From Gemmatimonadota bacterium (GTDB taxonomy: Bacteria > Gemmatimonadota > Gemmatimonadetes > Longimicrobiales > RSA9), in assembly GCA_016207445.1 (NCBI GenBank), contig JACQPS010000158.1:1-28374 (forward strand): a stretch of DNA of 28,374 bases, written 5' to 3'. Shown in pieces: positions 6,647-14,449 of the stretch. Under the pieces are notes generated by a model. The model did no database searches, had not been told where the DNA came from, and worked only from the letters and a program-made list of their open reading frames with translations. How positions within the stretch are numbered: the first letter of the stretch is position 1; each line of letters starts with the position of its first letter. A program made the position numbers and the translations under genes.

Positions 6647-7414
6647 ATGCTGTTTCGCAGGATCCGTGCTGATTCCGCCGACCGGCGCCCAACGCTGATC
6701 GAAGAGTTGGAGCGCCTGGCGCGGCGCGCGCGCGCGCTGCCGCTGGCCGCGCCATTCCTGCTGCTCGGCGGACTCGGGCTGGGGAAAGTGACGGCCGGCG
6801 TGCTGGCGCTGCCCGAGGACACACCGGTCCGGATCGTGACGGGTGAGGAGGTCCCGCGTATCCGGCTGGAGGCGCTGAGCCGGCGGATGCGCTCGATCCG
6901 GGAGAACGGCGACAAGACCTTCGACTACGTGGTGCTGTACCAGGATCACGTCGCGCCCGTTGAGCGCGTGCTGCGGCGCCGCGGCCTGCCCGCGCGCACC
7001 GCCCGCCAGGTCGCGTGGCCGCTCGTGGAGCACACCTATCGCCGCGGCCTCAGCCCCGCGACCGTCGTCTCGATCCTGCTGGTGGAGAGTCGCGGCAAGC
7101 CGAGCGCGACCAGCCCGGTCGGCGCCCGCGGCCTCATGCAGGTCATGCCGGAGCACGCCGGGCGCTGGCGCGGCTGCCGCGGCAGCCTGTACGACATCGA
7201 GGCGAATATCTGCTACGGCACCGCCATCCTCGCCAACAACCTGCGCGTCCTGGGCGACGAGCGGCGCGCGCTCCTCGCCTACAACGGCTGCGTGCGCGGC
7301 AAGAACACCCCCAACTGCTGGCACTACCCCGAAATGGTCTGGCGGCTGCGCGCGCAGATCGAGCGCGAGCTGGCCTCGGCGCGCCGGGCACCCGGAGCCG
7401 CGGCGGCACCTTAA
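6647..7414 (+). CDS. membrane-anchored lytic transglycosylase (SLT domain)
   Basis: A 255-aa enzyme expected to cleave the MurNAc-GlcNAc bond of peptidoglycan with formation of 1,6-anhydroMurNAc in the periplasm. A hydrophobic segment at about residues 32-55 (LPLAAPFLLLGGLGLGKVTA) would be a signal anchor. The SLT fold starts near residue 115. ILLVESRGKPSATSPVGARG contains the catalytic Glu147 and the family ES motif, LMQVMP the GLMQ-like motif, and IEANICYGTAILANNLRVLG with LLAYNGCVRG the C-terminal AYN motif. Two or three Cys (RGCRGSL, NICYG, NGCVRG, NCWHY) could form disulfides. The start at 6647 has AAAGGA upstream; the longer frame from 6581 would start with TTG inside the promoter. It converges on the M20 dipeptidase gene, with 21 nt between the stops. 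Confidence 0.9.
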   Translation: MLFRRIRADSADRRPTLIEELERLARRARALPLAAPFLLLGGLGLGKVTAGVLALPEDTPVRIVTGEEVPRIRLEALSRRMRSIRENGDKTFDYVVLYQDHVAPVERVLRRRGLPARTARQVAWPLVEHTYRRGLSPATVVSILLVESRGKPSATSPVGARGLMQVMPEHAGRWRGCRGSLYDIEANICYGTAILANNLRVLGDERRALLAYNGCVRGKNTPNCWHYPEMVWRLRAQIERELASARRAPGAAAAP

Positions 7415-7435
7415 CGAAGTTCACCGCAGAGGCCG

Positions 7436-8797
7436 TTAGCCCGCCAGCTCCGCCAGCACGGCCGCCGCGGCGTGCGTCCCCTTCTCGAAGCACTCCACGC
7501 TCATCCACTCGTCGGGCGCGTGCGCGTTCTCGCCGGGCAGCCCGAACCCCATGAGCAGGACGGGCGCACCCAGCGTTTCCTCGAACTCCGGTACGATCGG
7601 GATCGAGCCGCCCTCGCCGGCATACACGGGCGGACGGCCGAAGGCGCGCTCGAGCGCGCGCGCGGCGGCGTCGTAGAGCGGGCCCTGCAACCTGGCCCGC
7701 CAGGGGCGGCCGCCATGCAGGACCTTGATGTCCACGCGCACGCCCTCGGGCGTAACCCGCTGCACGTGCTCGCGGAAGACCTTCTGGATGCGGGCCGGAT
7801 CCTGGTTGGGCACCAGCCGGCAGCTCACCTTGGCCATGGCCTTCGCCGGCAGCACGGTCTTCGAGCCCTCGCCGGTGTAGCCGGAGAGCATCCCGTTCAC
7901 CTCCACGGTCGGCCGCAGCCAGAGCCGCTCCGGCGTGCTCTGCCCCCGCTCCCCCACGAGCTTCGGTGAGCCCGTCTCACCCAGGAACTTCTTATCATCG
8001 AACGGCAGCTCCTTGATGCGCGCGCGGAAATCGGGGGCGGGGTCGACGTCGTCGTAGAAGCCCTTGATGGTGATGCGCCAATCGTCGTCGTGGAACGACC
8101 CGACGATGCGCGACAGGGCCGTCGCGGGGTTCAACACGCCGCCGCCGTACGTGCCCGAATGCAGATCGTGCGACGGGCCGAACACCTCGAGCTCGAAGTA
8201 GGCGAGCCCGCGCAGCGAGGCTCCGATGGTGGGCACGTCCGGCGCCACCATGGTGGTATCCGAGATCACGACCGCATCCGCCTTCAAGCGGGAGACGCGC
8301 TCGCGCACGAACGGCATGAGGTGCTCGCTGCCGACCTCCTCCTCGCCCTCCGCCAGCAGGATCACGTTCACCGGCAGCTTGTGGTTGCTGCGCAAGTGCG
8401 CTTCCAGCGCCTTGACGTGCAGGTAGAGCTGCCCCTTGTCATCGACGGATCCGCGGGCGTAGATGCGGCCGTCGCGCACGGTAGGCTCGAAGGGCGGCGT
8501 CGTCCACAGCTCGAGCGGCTCGGCCGGCTGCACGTCATAGTGGCCGTAGATCAGGACCGTGGGTGCGCTCTTGGCTGCGCCGCGCCACTCGGCCAGCACG
8601 ATGGGGTGGCCGGGCGTTTCCTCGACGCTCGTCTCGAGGCCGAGGTCGCGCAGCTTGCCCGCGAGCCAGTCGGCGGCGCGCCGGATCTCCGGCTGGTACT
8701 CGCGGCGTGCGCTCACGCTCGGGATGCGCAGGAACTCGAAGAGCTCCGCGCGGAAGCGCGGCAGGTTCTGGTCGATGTAGCCGTGGACATCGCTCAT
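7436..8797 (-). CDS. M20-family dipeptidase
   Basis: A 453-aa zinc-dependent dipeptidase/carboxypeptidase of the M20 family, cytoplasmic because there is no signal peptide. Metal and catalytic motifs are clear: GHYDVQP with zinc ligand His86 and Asp88; ARGSVDDKGQ with bridging Asp119; AEGEEEVGSEHL with the general-base/metal Glu pair around 153-154; and GENAHAPDEW with a C-terminal His ligand. A dimerisation lid domain separates the two halves (about 190-310, beginning RGLAYFELEVFGPSHDLHSG). GGGAGG stands 5-6 nt before ATG 8797. It is the last gene of the minus-strand run and starts 12 nt after the barrel gene's stop. In that setting it would cut dipeptides released by the S46 peptidase into amino acids. 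Confidence 0.93.
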   Translation of the reverse strand: MSDVHGYIDQNLPRFRAELFEFLRIPSVSARREYQPEIRRAADWLAGKLRDLGLETSVEETPGHPIVLAEWRGAAKSAPTVLIYGHYDVQPAEPLELWTTPPFEPTVRDGRIYARGSVDDKGQLYLHVKALEAHLRSNHKLPVNVILLAEGEEEVGSEHLMPFVRERVSRLKADAVVISDTTMVAPDVPTIGASLRGLAYFELEVFGPSHDLHSGTYGGGVLNPATALSRIVGSFHDDDWRITIKGFYDDVDPAPDFRARIKELPFDDKKFLGETGSPKLVGERGQSTPERLWLRPTVEVNGMLSGYTGEGSKTVLPAKAMAKVSCRLVPNQDPARIQKVFREHVQRVTPEGVRVDIKVLHGGRPWRARLQGPLYDAAARALERAFGRPPVYAGEGGSIPIVPEFEETLGAPVLLMGFGLPGENAHAPDEWMSVECFEKGTHAAAAVLAELAG

Positions 8798-8809
8798 GCT
8801 GCCTCCCGT

Positions 8810-11056
8810 TCAGAAACGCCAGAGATAACTGACCTTGGCGACGCCGCCACGGCGGTCCACCGTGCGGCGGTGCGTCGCGTCCCCATCATGGAGCTCGGTC
8901 CAGCCGAGGTAAAACGCGCTGCCCGCGTTGATGATGTACGCGGCCAGAAGCTCAACGGCCAGCTCGTCCTCGCGCTCGTGCAGCGGACCTGCGCTGCGGA
9001 AGAAGCGCTCGGTGCCGCGCTGCGCGATCACGCGCAGCCCCAGGCGCCTGGTCAGCTGGTATTCCGCCTTCAGGCGCGGAATGAGCGCGTCCGCGTACAG
9101 GCTGGCCTTGCGCGTCTGCTCGGTGCGACGCCACACGCGCGAGGCCTGCAGGCTCAGGCCGATGCGGAGCGGCGGTGTGGGCCGCAGCGTCGTGCTCACA
9201 CTGGCGGCCTCGACCCACGCCGGCCGCGCGGCCTCGTCCTCCGCCTCGTCGCTGAAAATGACGTCCTCGCCGAGCAGGCCGAAGGCCTCCAGCCCCAGCC
9301 AGCGGAGCGCCTGCGACGCCACGAACCCGCCGTAGCGGTCCATGTCATCGAAGGCCTGGTCGTCGAAGAACGTGAATGCGCGGTGATAGCCCATGGTGAC
9401 CTGAGTCGCGCCCGCGAGCTGCAGCCAGAGACTCGGCTCGTACAGCTCGTCCACCAGGCGACCCGCATCGAGCATCTCGCCGCCGGCCGCGTGTTCGTAG
9501 ATCCGCTCGTACCGGAGCTGCGGCCGGACGCGCTGCAGGAATCCCGCACCCTGCCAGATGTAGCTCCAGGCGCCGGTCAGAAGAACCTGGTCCGGTCGGG
9601 GCACGAACCCGAGCGGCGCGCGGAAGCCCGGCGTGACATCGACGAGCGCGAGCCCGCCTGCCCAGTGGCGGCTCTGCCAGTCGAGCTGCAAGTGGAGCGC
9701 GGCGCCCGCGCCGGGTCGCTCGGCCGACTCGTCATCCTCGGCGTCGTCGTCTTCCAGGATGTCGGAGCGAGCGGCTGCGCCGATCACGCGCAGTACCGCG
9801 TTCTGGCCGAAGCGCAGGCGGGCGTCGACCGCACCGAGCGCGTCCGCATCACCCTGGAACCTGCGGGCCGTCACGAGGCCGCCGACGTAGCCATCCTGGA
9901 GCACGTCCAGCCGTGCGCGGGCGATCGCGACCTGGCTCTCACCCGCCGCCCCATCGAAGCTGGCGGGCGCGGTGTCGCGCATGGCCAGAAGGCCGAGGCC
10001 GAGCGGCCCCTGCTTTCCACTCAGCTTCAGGCCGAAATCGGGATCGAGAATCCTGCGCGAGTGGACCAGGTTGAGGGGCGGGAGCAGGAACCCCTGCCCG
10101 CCGGGCGGCTCCGCGGCGATGGCGAAGACCTCGCCGCCCTCGAGGAAGAAGGGGCGCTTCTCCGGGAAGAACAGGGCAAACCGGTTGTTGATCTCGAGCT
10201 GGCCGGCGTCGCTCTCGACCTGCGAGAAGTCGGGATGGATCGTCCCATCGAGGGTCAGGTTCGCCCCCAGGCCGTACTTGAGGTTCACGCCCGGATCGAC
10301 GCGGCCCGCGAACGCGCCGAGCGGCTGCCCGATTTCCTCGCGCTCCGCCTCGCCGCGCACCAGCAAGGTCGGGTTGATCTCTAGGTTGCGACCCGGCAGC
10401 ACGCCCTCGAGCTCGATTTCGACCAGCTGGCACAGCTCGCAGCCGAGATCACGGTCGTAGGGCCATGCCTGATCGACCGCGCCCGACCGCCCGTACGTGC
10501 GGGAGATGCGGAACCCCCAGACCTGCACCGCGCTCGGACGGAACCGGAGCGACCGGAACGGGAACCGGACCTCGATCGCATAGCCGCTCCGGTCGGGGCG
10601 AACCTGCCCGGCGGTCTCGAACACGGCGTCCCACTCGCGGAAGCCGCCCTCGAGCAGCATGCCGTCGCCCTGGATCCCGATCGGGTTCACGGCGAAGCCG
10701 AAGGCGCGGCGCCGGTCGTTGAACGTGTCCAGCATGACGCCGATCCAGTCCTGCCCCTGCTCGACGACGACGTCCCGCGCGTGCAGGACGTAGCGCACCG
10801 CGCCGGGTTCGTCCTCCGCGTGAACCGCGATGTACAGCGCCTCCCCGTCGTGCAGCAGATAGCCGATGGTTCGCCCGACCGGGGTCACGTTGTCCCCGGG
10901 CTGCGTCTGCACCCAACCCTCCAGGCGTGCCGCGCGGCGCCAGGCGGCGTCGTCCAGCACACCGTCGATGCGTGGCGGCGCGTCCACGCGCGGCACGTGG
11001 ATGCGTGGCGGGGGCGGGCCAGCGATGGCGGTGAGCAGCAGGAGATTCGACAGCAA
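8810..11056 (-). CDS. DUF5916 outer-membrane barrel with CBM9-like domain
   Basis: A 748-aa predicted outer-membrane protein. After a short signal (LSNLLLLTAIAG), residues about 18-215 form the CBM9-like beta-sandwich typical of this family (PRIDGVLDDAAWRRAARLEG, then ALYIAVHAEDEPG and FRISRTYGR). From about 225 the DUF5916 barrel begins, with the hallmark FFPEKRPFFLEG at 296-307, preceded by HPDFSQVESDAGQLEINNRF. The alternating strand pattern runs to the C-terminus, which ends SYLWRF; a terminal Phe is the usual barrel-assembly signal. The start is TTG at 11056, 7 nt after the S46 gene's stop. No ATG is available that keeps the signal. Its biochemical role is not established; a pore or surface docking protein for peptides or glycans is inferred from its neighbours. 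Confidence 0.85.
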   Translation of the reverse strand: MLSNLLLLTAIAGPPPPRIHVPRVDAPPRIDGVLDDAAWRRAARLEGWVQTQPGDNVTPVGRTIGYLLHDGEALYIAVHAEDEPGAVRYVLHARDVVVEQGQDWIGVMLDTFNDRRRAFGFAVNPIGIQGDGMLLEGGFREWDAVFETAGQVRPDRSGYAIEVRFPFRSLRFRPSAVQVWGFRISRTYGRSGAVDQAWPYDRDLGCELCQLVEIELEGVLPGRNLEINPTLLVRGEAEREEIGQPLGAFAGRVDPGVNLKYGLGANLTLDGTIHPDFSQVESDAGQLEINNRFALFFPEKRPFFLEGGEVFAIAAEPPGGQGFLLPPLNLVHSRRILDPDFGLKLSGKQGPLGLGLLAMRDTAPASFDGAAGESQVAIARARLDVLQDGYVGGLVTARRFQGDADALGAVDARLRFGQNAVLRVIGAAARSDILEDDDAEDDESAERPGAGAALHLQLDWQSRHWAGGLALVDVTPGFRAPLGFVPRPDQVLLTGAWSYIWQGAGFLQRVRPQLRYERIYEHAAGGEMLDAGRLVDELYEPSLWLQLAGATQVTMGYHRAFTFFDDQAFDDMDRYGGFVASQALRWLGLEAFGLLGEDVIFSDEAEDEAARPAWVEAASVSTTLRPTPPLRIGLSLQASRVWRRTEQTRKASLYADALIPRLKAEYQLTRRLGLRVIAQRGTERFFRSAGPLHEREDELAVELLAAYIINAGSAFYLGWTELHDGDATHRRTVDRRGGVAKVSYLWRF

Positions 11057-11063
11057 GTCCGGT

Positions 11064-13280
11064 CTACTTCTTCTTCGGCTCCTCCCCGACGAGCTCCTTC
11101 AGCAGCGCATCGGCGCGGTAGACGTTGCGCAACGCTTCCGTGATGCCGGCCGCGTGCACGCCGACGGCGCGCGCGGCCTCCGTCGAGAAGAGGAACTCGT
11201 TCGGCAGTCCCTCGATGTTGCTATCGAACGCGACGCCGATGACGCGCGCCTCGCGGTCGATCAACGGGCTGCCGCTGTTGCCGCCGGTGATATCGTTCGT
11301 GGTCACGAAGTTGAGCGGCGTGGTCAGCGCGACCGCGCTCCTCCGTTCGGCGAACGAGCGAGGCAGCGTCCACGGCATCTCGTTGTTGAATTCCGCGGAG
11401 CGCGCGTACATGCCGTGGAACGTGGTCACGGGTGGCGCGAAGGTGCCGTTGTACGGGTAGCGGCGGACCACACCGTCCGAGATGCGCAGCGTAAAGGTCG
11501 CGTCCGGCGGGAGCTGCGTGCCGAAGACGGCGAAGAGGGCCTGCGCGAGGCGCTCATCCTGCACGCTCTGGCGCGCTTCCAGGTCGTTCAGGCGGCGCTC
11601 GGCCTCGCGGAACGCGCCGTCCATGACGCGCGCGAGTCGGACCAGTAGGTCGCTCGCGGTATCGAGCGCCGCCGGACCGGCCCGCATGAGCGCGCGGCGG
11701 CTGTCGACCTCGTCGACGCGGGTCTCCGTGACGAGCCGGTGCGCCGCGTCGGCGGCCGACTCGCCCGCATGGAAGGCCTCACGCACCATGGGCGCGTCGG
11801 GCGGCAGGAACTCGCGCGCCAGCTGGAGCTGCGCCTCCAGGAGCAGCGCGCTGAAGTCGGGGTTCACCCGGGTGGGACCGTTCAGCGTCTGCTCGATCTG
11901 CTGGAGGTTCTCGCCGCGGTAGCGTTCGAGCCGTTCCGCCTCGGGCTTCGCCGTCTCGCGGATGTAGCGAACGAGCATGCCGGCCAGGGTGAGGTGCGGC
12001 GCGGCCAGCCGGAAGTTGAAGTCGTTCAGGTTGCGGTGCGCGGCGACCTGTAGCTTCTCCGCCTGGATCTCGGCCATGCGATCCCAGGCGTCGGCGTACT
12101 GCGCGCGCCGCGCGGCGTCGGCCTCGACCTTCTGCCGGAATTCCCGCTCCCAGCGGATCTTGCGGCCCAGCAGCAGCGTGTCGCGCAGGCCGCCGAGCTG
12201 ACCACGGTAGGCCTTGAGCGCGTTCTCGACACTGAACAGCCGATCGCGCACCTGCTTCTCGGCCTCCGGCCCCTGCTGCGCGATCCGCTTCAGGATTCCG
12301 ACCTCGAGCTCGAGCAAGCGAACGGTGTAGGGGTGGCGGAGGCGCAGCTCGTACATGAGCTGCGAGACGGTGACGAGCCGGCTGGTGCCACCGGGGTTGC
12401 CGGTGATGAAGACGAGCTCGTTCTCGTCCGCGCCGCTCGCGTCCCACTGGAAGTAGTGTGGCGTGCGCGCGGGCGTGCCATCCGCGTCGTAGGCGCGCAC
12501 AAAGGAAACGTCCAGGTCGTAGCGCGGATAGGTGAAGTTGTCCGGGTCGCCGCCGAAGAAGCCGGCCTGAAGCTCGGGCGCGAAGACGAGCTTCACCGGC
12601 TCGTAGCGCTGGTACTTGTAGAGCTTGAACTGGCCGCCGTGGAAGAGCGAGACCACCTGGCAGCTCAGCCCGCTCGCCGCCTCGCATGCCTGCTGGATCT
12701 CGGCCTGTTCCGCCTGCTGCGCCTCTGCGATCTGCGTGGCGGAGGCGGCGCTCGGCGCGGCGCCCTGTACGCGCTGGCTCACATCCTGGATCTCGACGAG
12801 CTGATCGAGGAACAACCCGGGACAGAGCAGCTCCTCCTTGCGCGTGGGCGCGTAGAAGCCCTCCACCACGTAGTCGCGCGCGCTCGAGTTCGCCTCGATG
12901 CATTCGCGAGCGCAGTGGTGGTTCGTCATCACCAGGCCGGCCGATGAAACGAAAGATGCCGAGCAGCTGTCGCCGTAGCGCACGGATGAGAGGCGAACGT
13001 GCTCGAGCCACTCCGCCGTGGGGCGGAAGCCGTAGCGCGATTGCCAGTAGTCGAGCGGTGGGTTCTCGAACGTCCACATCGTGCCCAGCTCGGTGCCCGT
13101 GAGTGTGACGCGCTCCGAGGCGCGCACCGCTTCGGCCGGCGGCTGGACGGAAGCGGCCGGCTCGGCCGCGGCGGGTGCGGGCGCCGCCGGTTCGGTGGCC
13201 GCCGTGCCGCGCGATGCGCAGGCGGCGGCGCTCAAGAAGGCGACCGGGATCGCCCAGCGCAGTAATCCAGGGGACCTCAT
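11064..13280 (-). CDS. S46-family dipeptidyl peptidase (DPP7/DPP11-like)
   Basis: A 738-aa secreted serine exopeptidase that would remove dipeptides from oligopeptide N-termini in the periplasm. The signal peptide (LLRWAIPVAFLSAAACASRG) has a Cys at 21 in a poor lipobox, then a Pro/Ala linker. TMWTFENPPLDYWQSRYGF opens the S46 domain. The triad is SAGLVMTNHHC (His122 likely), RYDLDVSF (Asp257 likely) and NDITGGNSGSPLI (Ser669). Eighteen residues after the Ser, in VAFDSN, stands Ser687, where DPP7 has Gly and DPP11 Arg by my hand alignment. This position sets P1 preference in the family. ATG 13280 is chosen over 13292 because GGAG precedes it at a normal distance. It sits between the PLP enzyme and the barrel gene, with 7 nt to the latter. 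Confidence 0.92.
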   Translation of the reverse strand: MRSPGLLRWAIPVAFLSAAACASRGTAATEPAAPAPAAAEPAASVQPPAEAVRASERVTLTGTELGTMWTFENPPLDYWQSRYGFRPTAEWLEHVRLSSVRYGDSCSASFVSSAGLVMTNHHCARECIEANSSARDYVVEGFYAPTRKEELLCPGLFLDQLVEIQDVSQRVQGAAPSAASATQIAEAQQAEQAEIQQACEAASGLSCQVVSLFHGGQFKLYKYQRYEPVKLVFAPELQAGFFGGDPDNFTYPRYDLDVSFVRAYDADGTPARTPHYFQWDASGADENELVFITGNPGGTSRLVTVSQLMYELRLRHPYTVRLLELEVGILKRIAQQGPEAEKQVRDRLFSVENALKAYRGQLGGLRDTLLLGRKIRWEREFRQKVEADAARRAQYADAWDRMAEIQAEKLQVAAHRNLNDFNFRLAAPHLTLAGMLVRYIRETAKPEAERLERYRGENLQQIEQTLNGPTRVNPDFSALLLEAQLQLAREFLPPDAPMVREAFHAGESAADAAHRLVTETRVDEVDSRRALMRAGPAALDTASDLLVRLARVMDGAFREAERRLNDLEARQSVQDERLAQALFAVFGTQLPPDATFTLRISDGVVRRYPYNGTFAPPVTTFHGMYARSAEFNNEMPWTLPRSFAERRSAVALTTPLNFVTTNDITGGNSGSPLIDREARVIGVAFDSNIEGLPNEFLFSTEAARAVGVHAAGITEALRNVYRADALLKELVGEEPKKK

Positions 13281-13321
13281 ACGCGGCTCCATTCTCGAGT
13301 CGTTCGCAAGGCGGCGCTAAG

Positions 13322-14446
13322 CTACAGTCCCGCCGCTTCGCCGTCGAGGCGACGCGGCTCAGCGCCCGGCTCCGCCCTCGGGTCGCGCCAGGCGAGCAGG
13401 CGCCCGTACGCAGGCGGCAGCGCGGCTGCTTCGACGCTCGGCCCGGGGGCGTTCGCGGGTAGCCCGCCAAGGGTGTGCCAGAAGAGGTGGACCGCGCCCG
13501 GCCGCGCCGCGATGGCCGCCAGCAGCGCCGCGGCCGCCTTGGCGGTGTAGGTCGCGTCCAGCTCGAGACCGGCGCGCGCGAACAGCGCGGCCGTTTCGTG
13601 CCCCTCCTCCGTTTCACGGCCATAGCCGCGGCCGACGTGCCCGTGAATCAGCTCGACCCGGCGCAGCGCCTCGGCGGGCGCCGGCGCCGGGACTCCGGCG
13701 CGCCGCAGCAGCCGGCAGGTCGATTCGACCAGACGCGCGAGCGCGGTCTCGTTCGTCACCAGGCGGCTGGTGATGCGCACCGCGGCCACCCGTGTTTCGA
13801 GCCCCGCCAGCGCGCAGCCGACCGCCAAGCCGGCGGCAGTGCCGAGCGTGCCAGCCGCCACATAAATGACAGCGGGCCTGGGCGCCTGCCCATTTGCGAT
13901 CTGGTCCGCCAGCTCGAGCGCGGCGCTGACGTAGCCGAGGCTGCCCAGCGCGTTCGACCCGCCCGGCGGGATCGCGTAAGGCCGCTCGCGGAAATGGGCG
14001 GCCCGCTCGGCCCAGAGCAGCGCGGGCACGAGCTCCATCCGGGGCACGTAGCGCACTTCGGCCCCGTACCGGTAGTCGAGCAGCAGAACTCGCCGCACGT
14101 GCTCCGTCACGACCTGCGGGAACAGCAGGAGCGTGACACGGAAGCCGAGCAGGCCGCCGTAAATCGCGGTCGCGAGTCCATGGTGCGATCCGGCGGCGCC
14201 CGCCGTGAGGAGGCGACCGCGTTCGCGTCCGCGCGCGTCCGCCAGCAGAAACTCCAGCTTTCGTACCTTGTTGCCGCCGTAGGGCTGCGCGCTCAGATCG
14301 TCGCGCTTCACCCAGAGGTCCGCCCCGCTACGCGCGCCGATGAGCGGGGGTAGCGGCTCGACCGGTGTAGGGAAAGAGCCGAGGGGCAGCCAGGGGATGC
14401 CGTGCGCCGCGCCGGGATAGCGACGGAACAGTGTGGGCGCGCGCAT
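13322..14446 (-). CDS. PLP-dependent ACC deaminase/D-cysteine desulfhydrase-like enzyme
   Basis: A 374-aa fold-type II PLP enzyme of the ACC deaminase/D-cysteine desulfhydrase family. Known members deaminate 1-aminocyclopropane-1-carboxylate or split D-cysteine to pyruvate, ammonia and sulfide. SGADLWVKRDDLSAQPYGGN followed by KVRKLEF holds the Schiff-base Lys60. The next motif is AAGSHHGLATA, where ACC deaminase has Ser-Asn-Gln; this argues against true ACC deaminase activity. AAGTLGTAAGLAVG binds the PLP phosphate. GYGRETEEGHETAALFARAG and LELDATYTAKAAAAL are typical of the desulfhydrase-like branch. ATG 14446 follows the stop of the GMC oxidoreductase gene by 3 nt, so the two are translationally linked. 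Its substrate is open; amino acids freed by the neighbouring peptidases are candidates. Confidence 0.85.
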   Translation of the reverse strand: MRAPTLFRRYPGAAHGIPWLPLGSFPTPVEPLPPLIGARSGADLWVKRDDLSAQPYGGNKVRKLEFLLADARGRERGRLLTAGAAGSHHGLATAIYGGLLGFRVTLLLFPQVVTEHVRRVLLLDYRYGAEVRYVPRMELVPALLWAERAAHFRERPYAIPPGGSNALGSLGYVSAALELADQIANGQAPRPAVIYVAAGTLGTAAGLAVGCALAGLETRVAAVRITSRLVTNETALARLVESTCRLLRRAGVPAPAPAEALRRVELIHGHVGRGYGRETEEGHETAALFARAGLELDATYTAKAAAALLAAIAARPGAVHLFWHTLGGLPANAPGPSVEAAALPPAYGRLLAWRDPRAEPGAEPRRLDGEAAGL

Positions 14447-14449
14447 CAA

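Noticed and set aside
8090..10384. Long open frame on the plus strand opposite the DUF5916 and M20 genes (764 aa).
   Set aside because: It is antisense to two well-supported genes, is extremely Arg/Ala/Gly-rich and shows no domain; GC-rich DNA produces such frames by chance.
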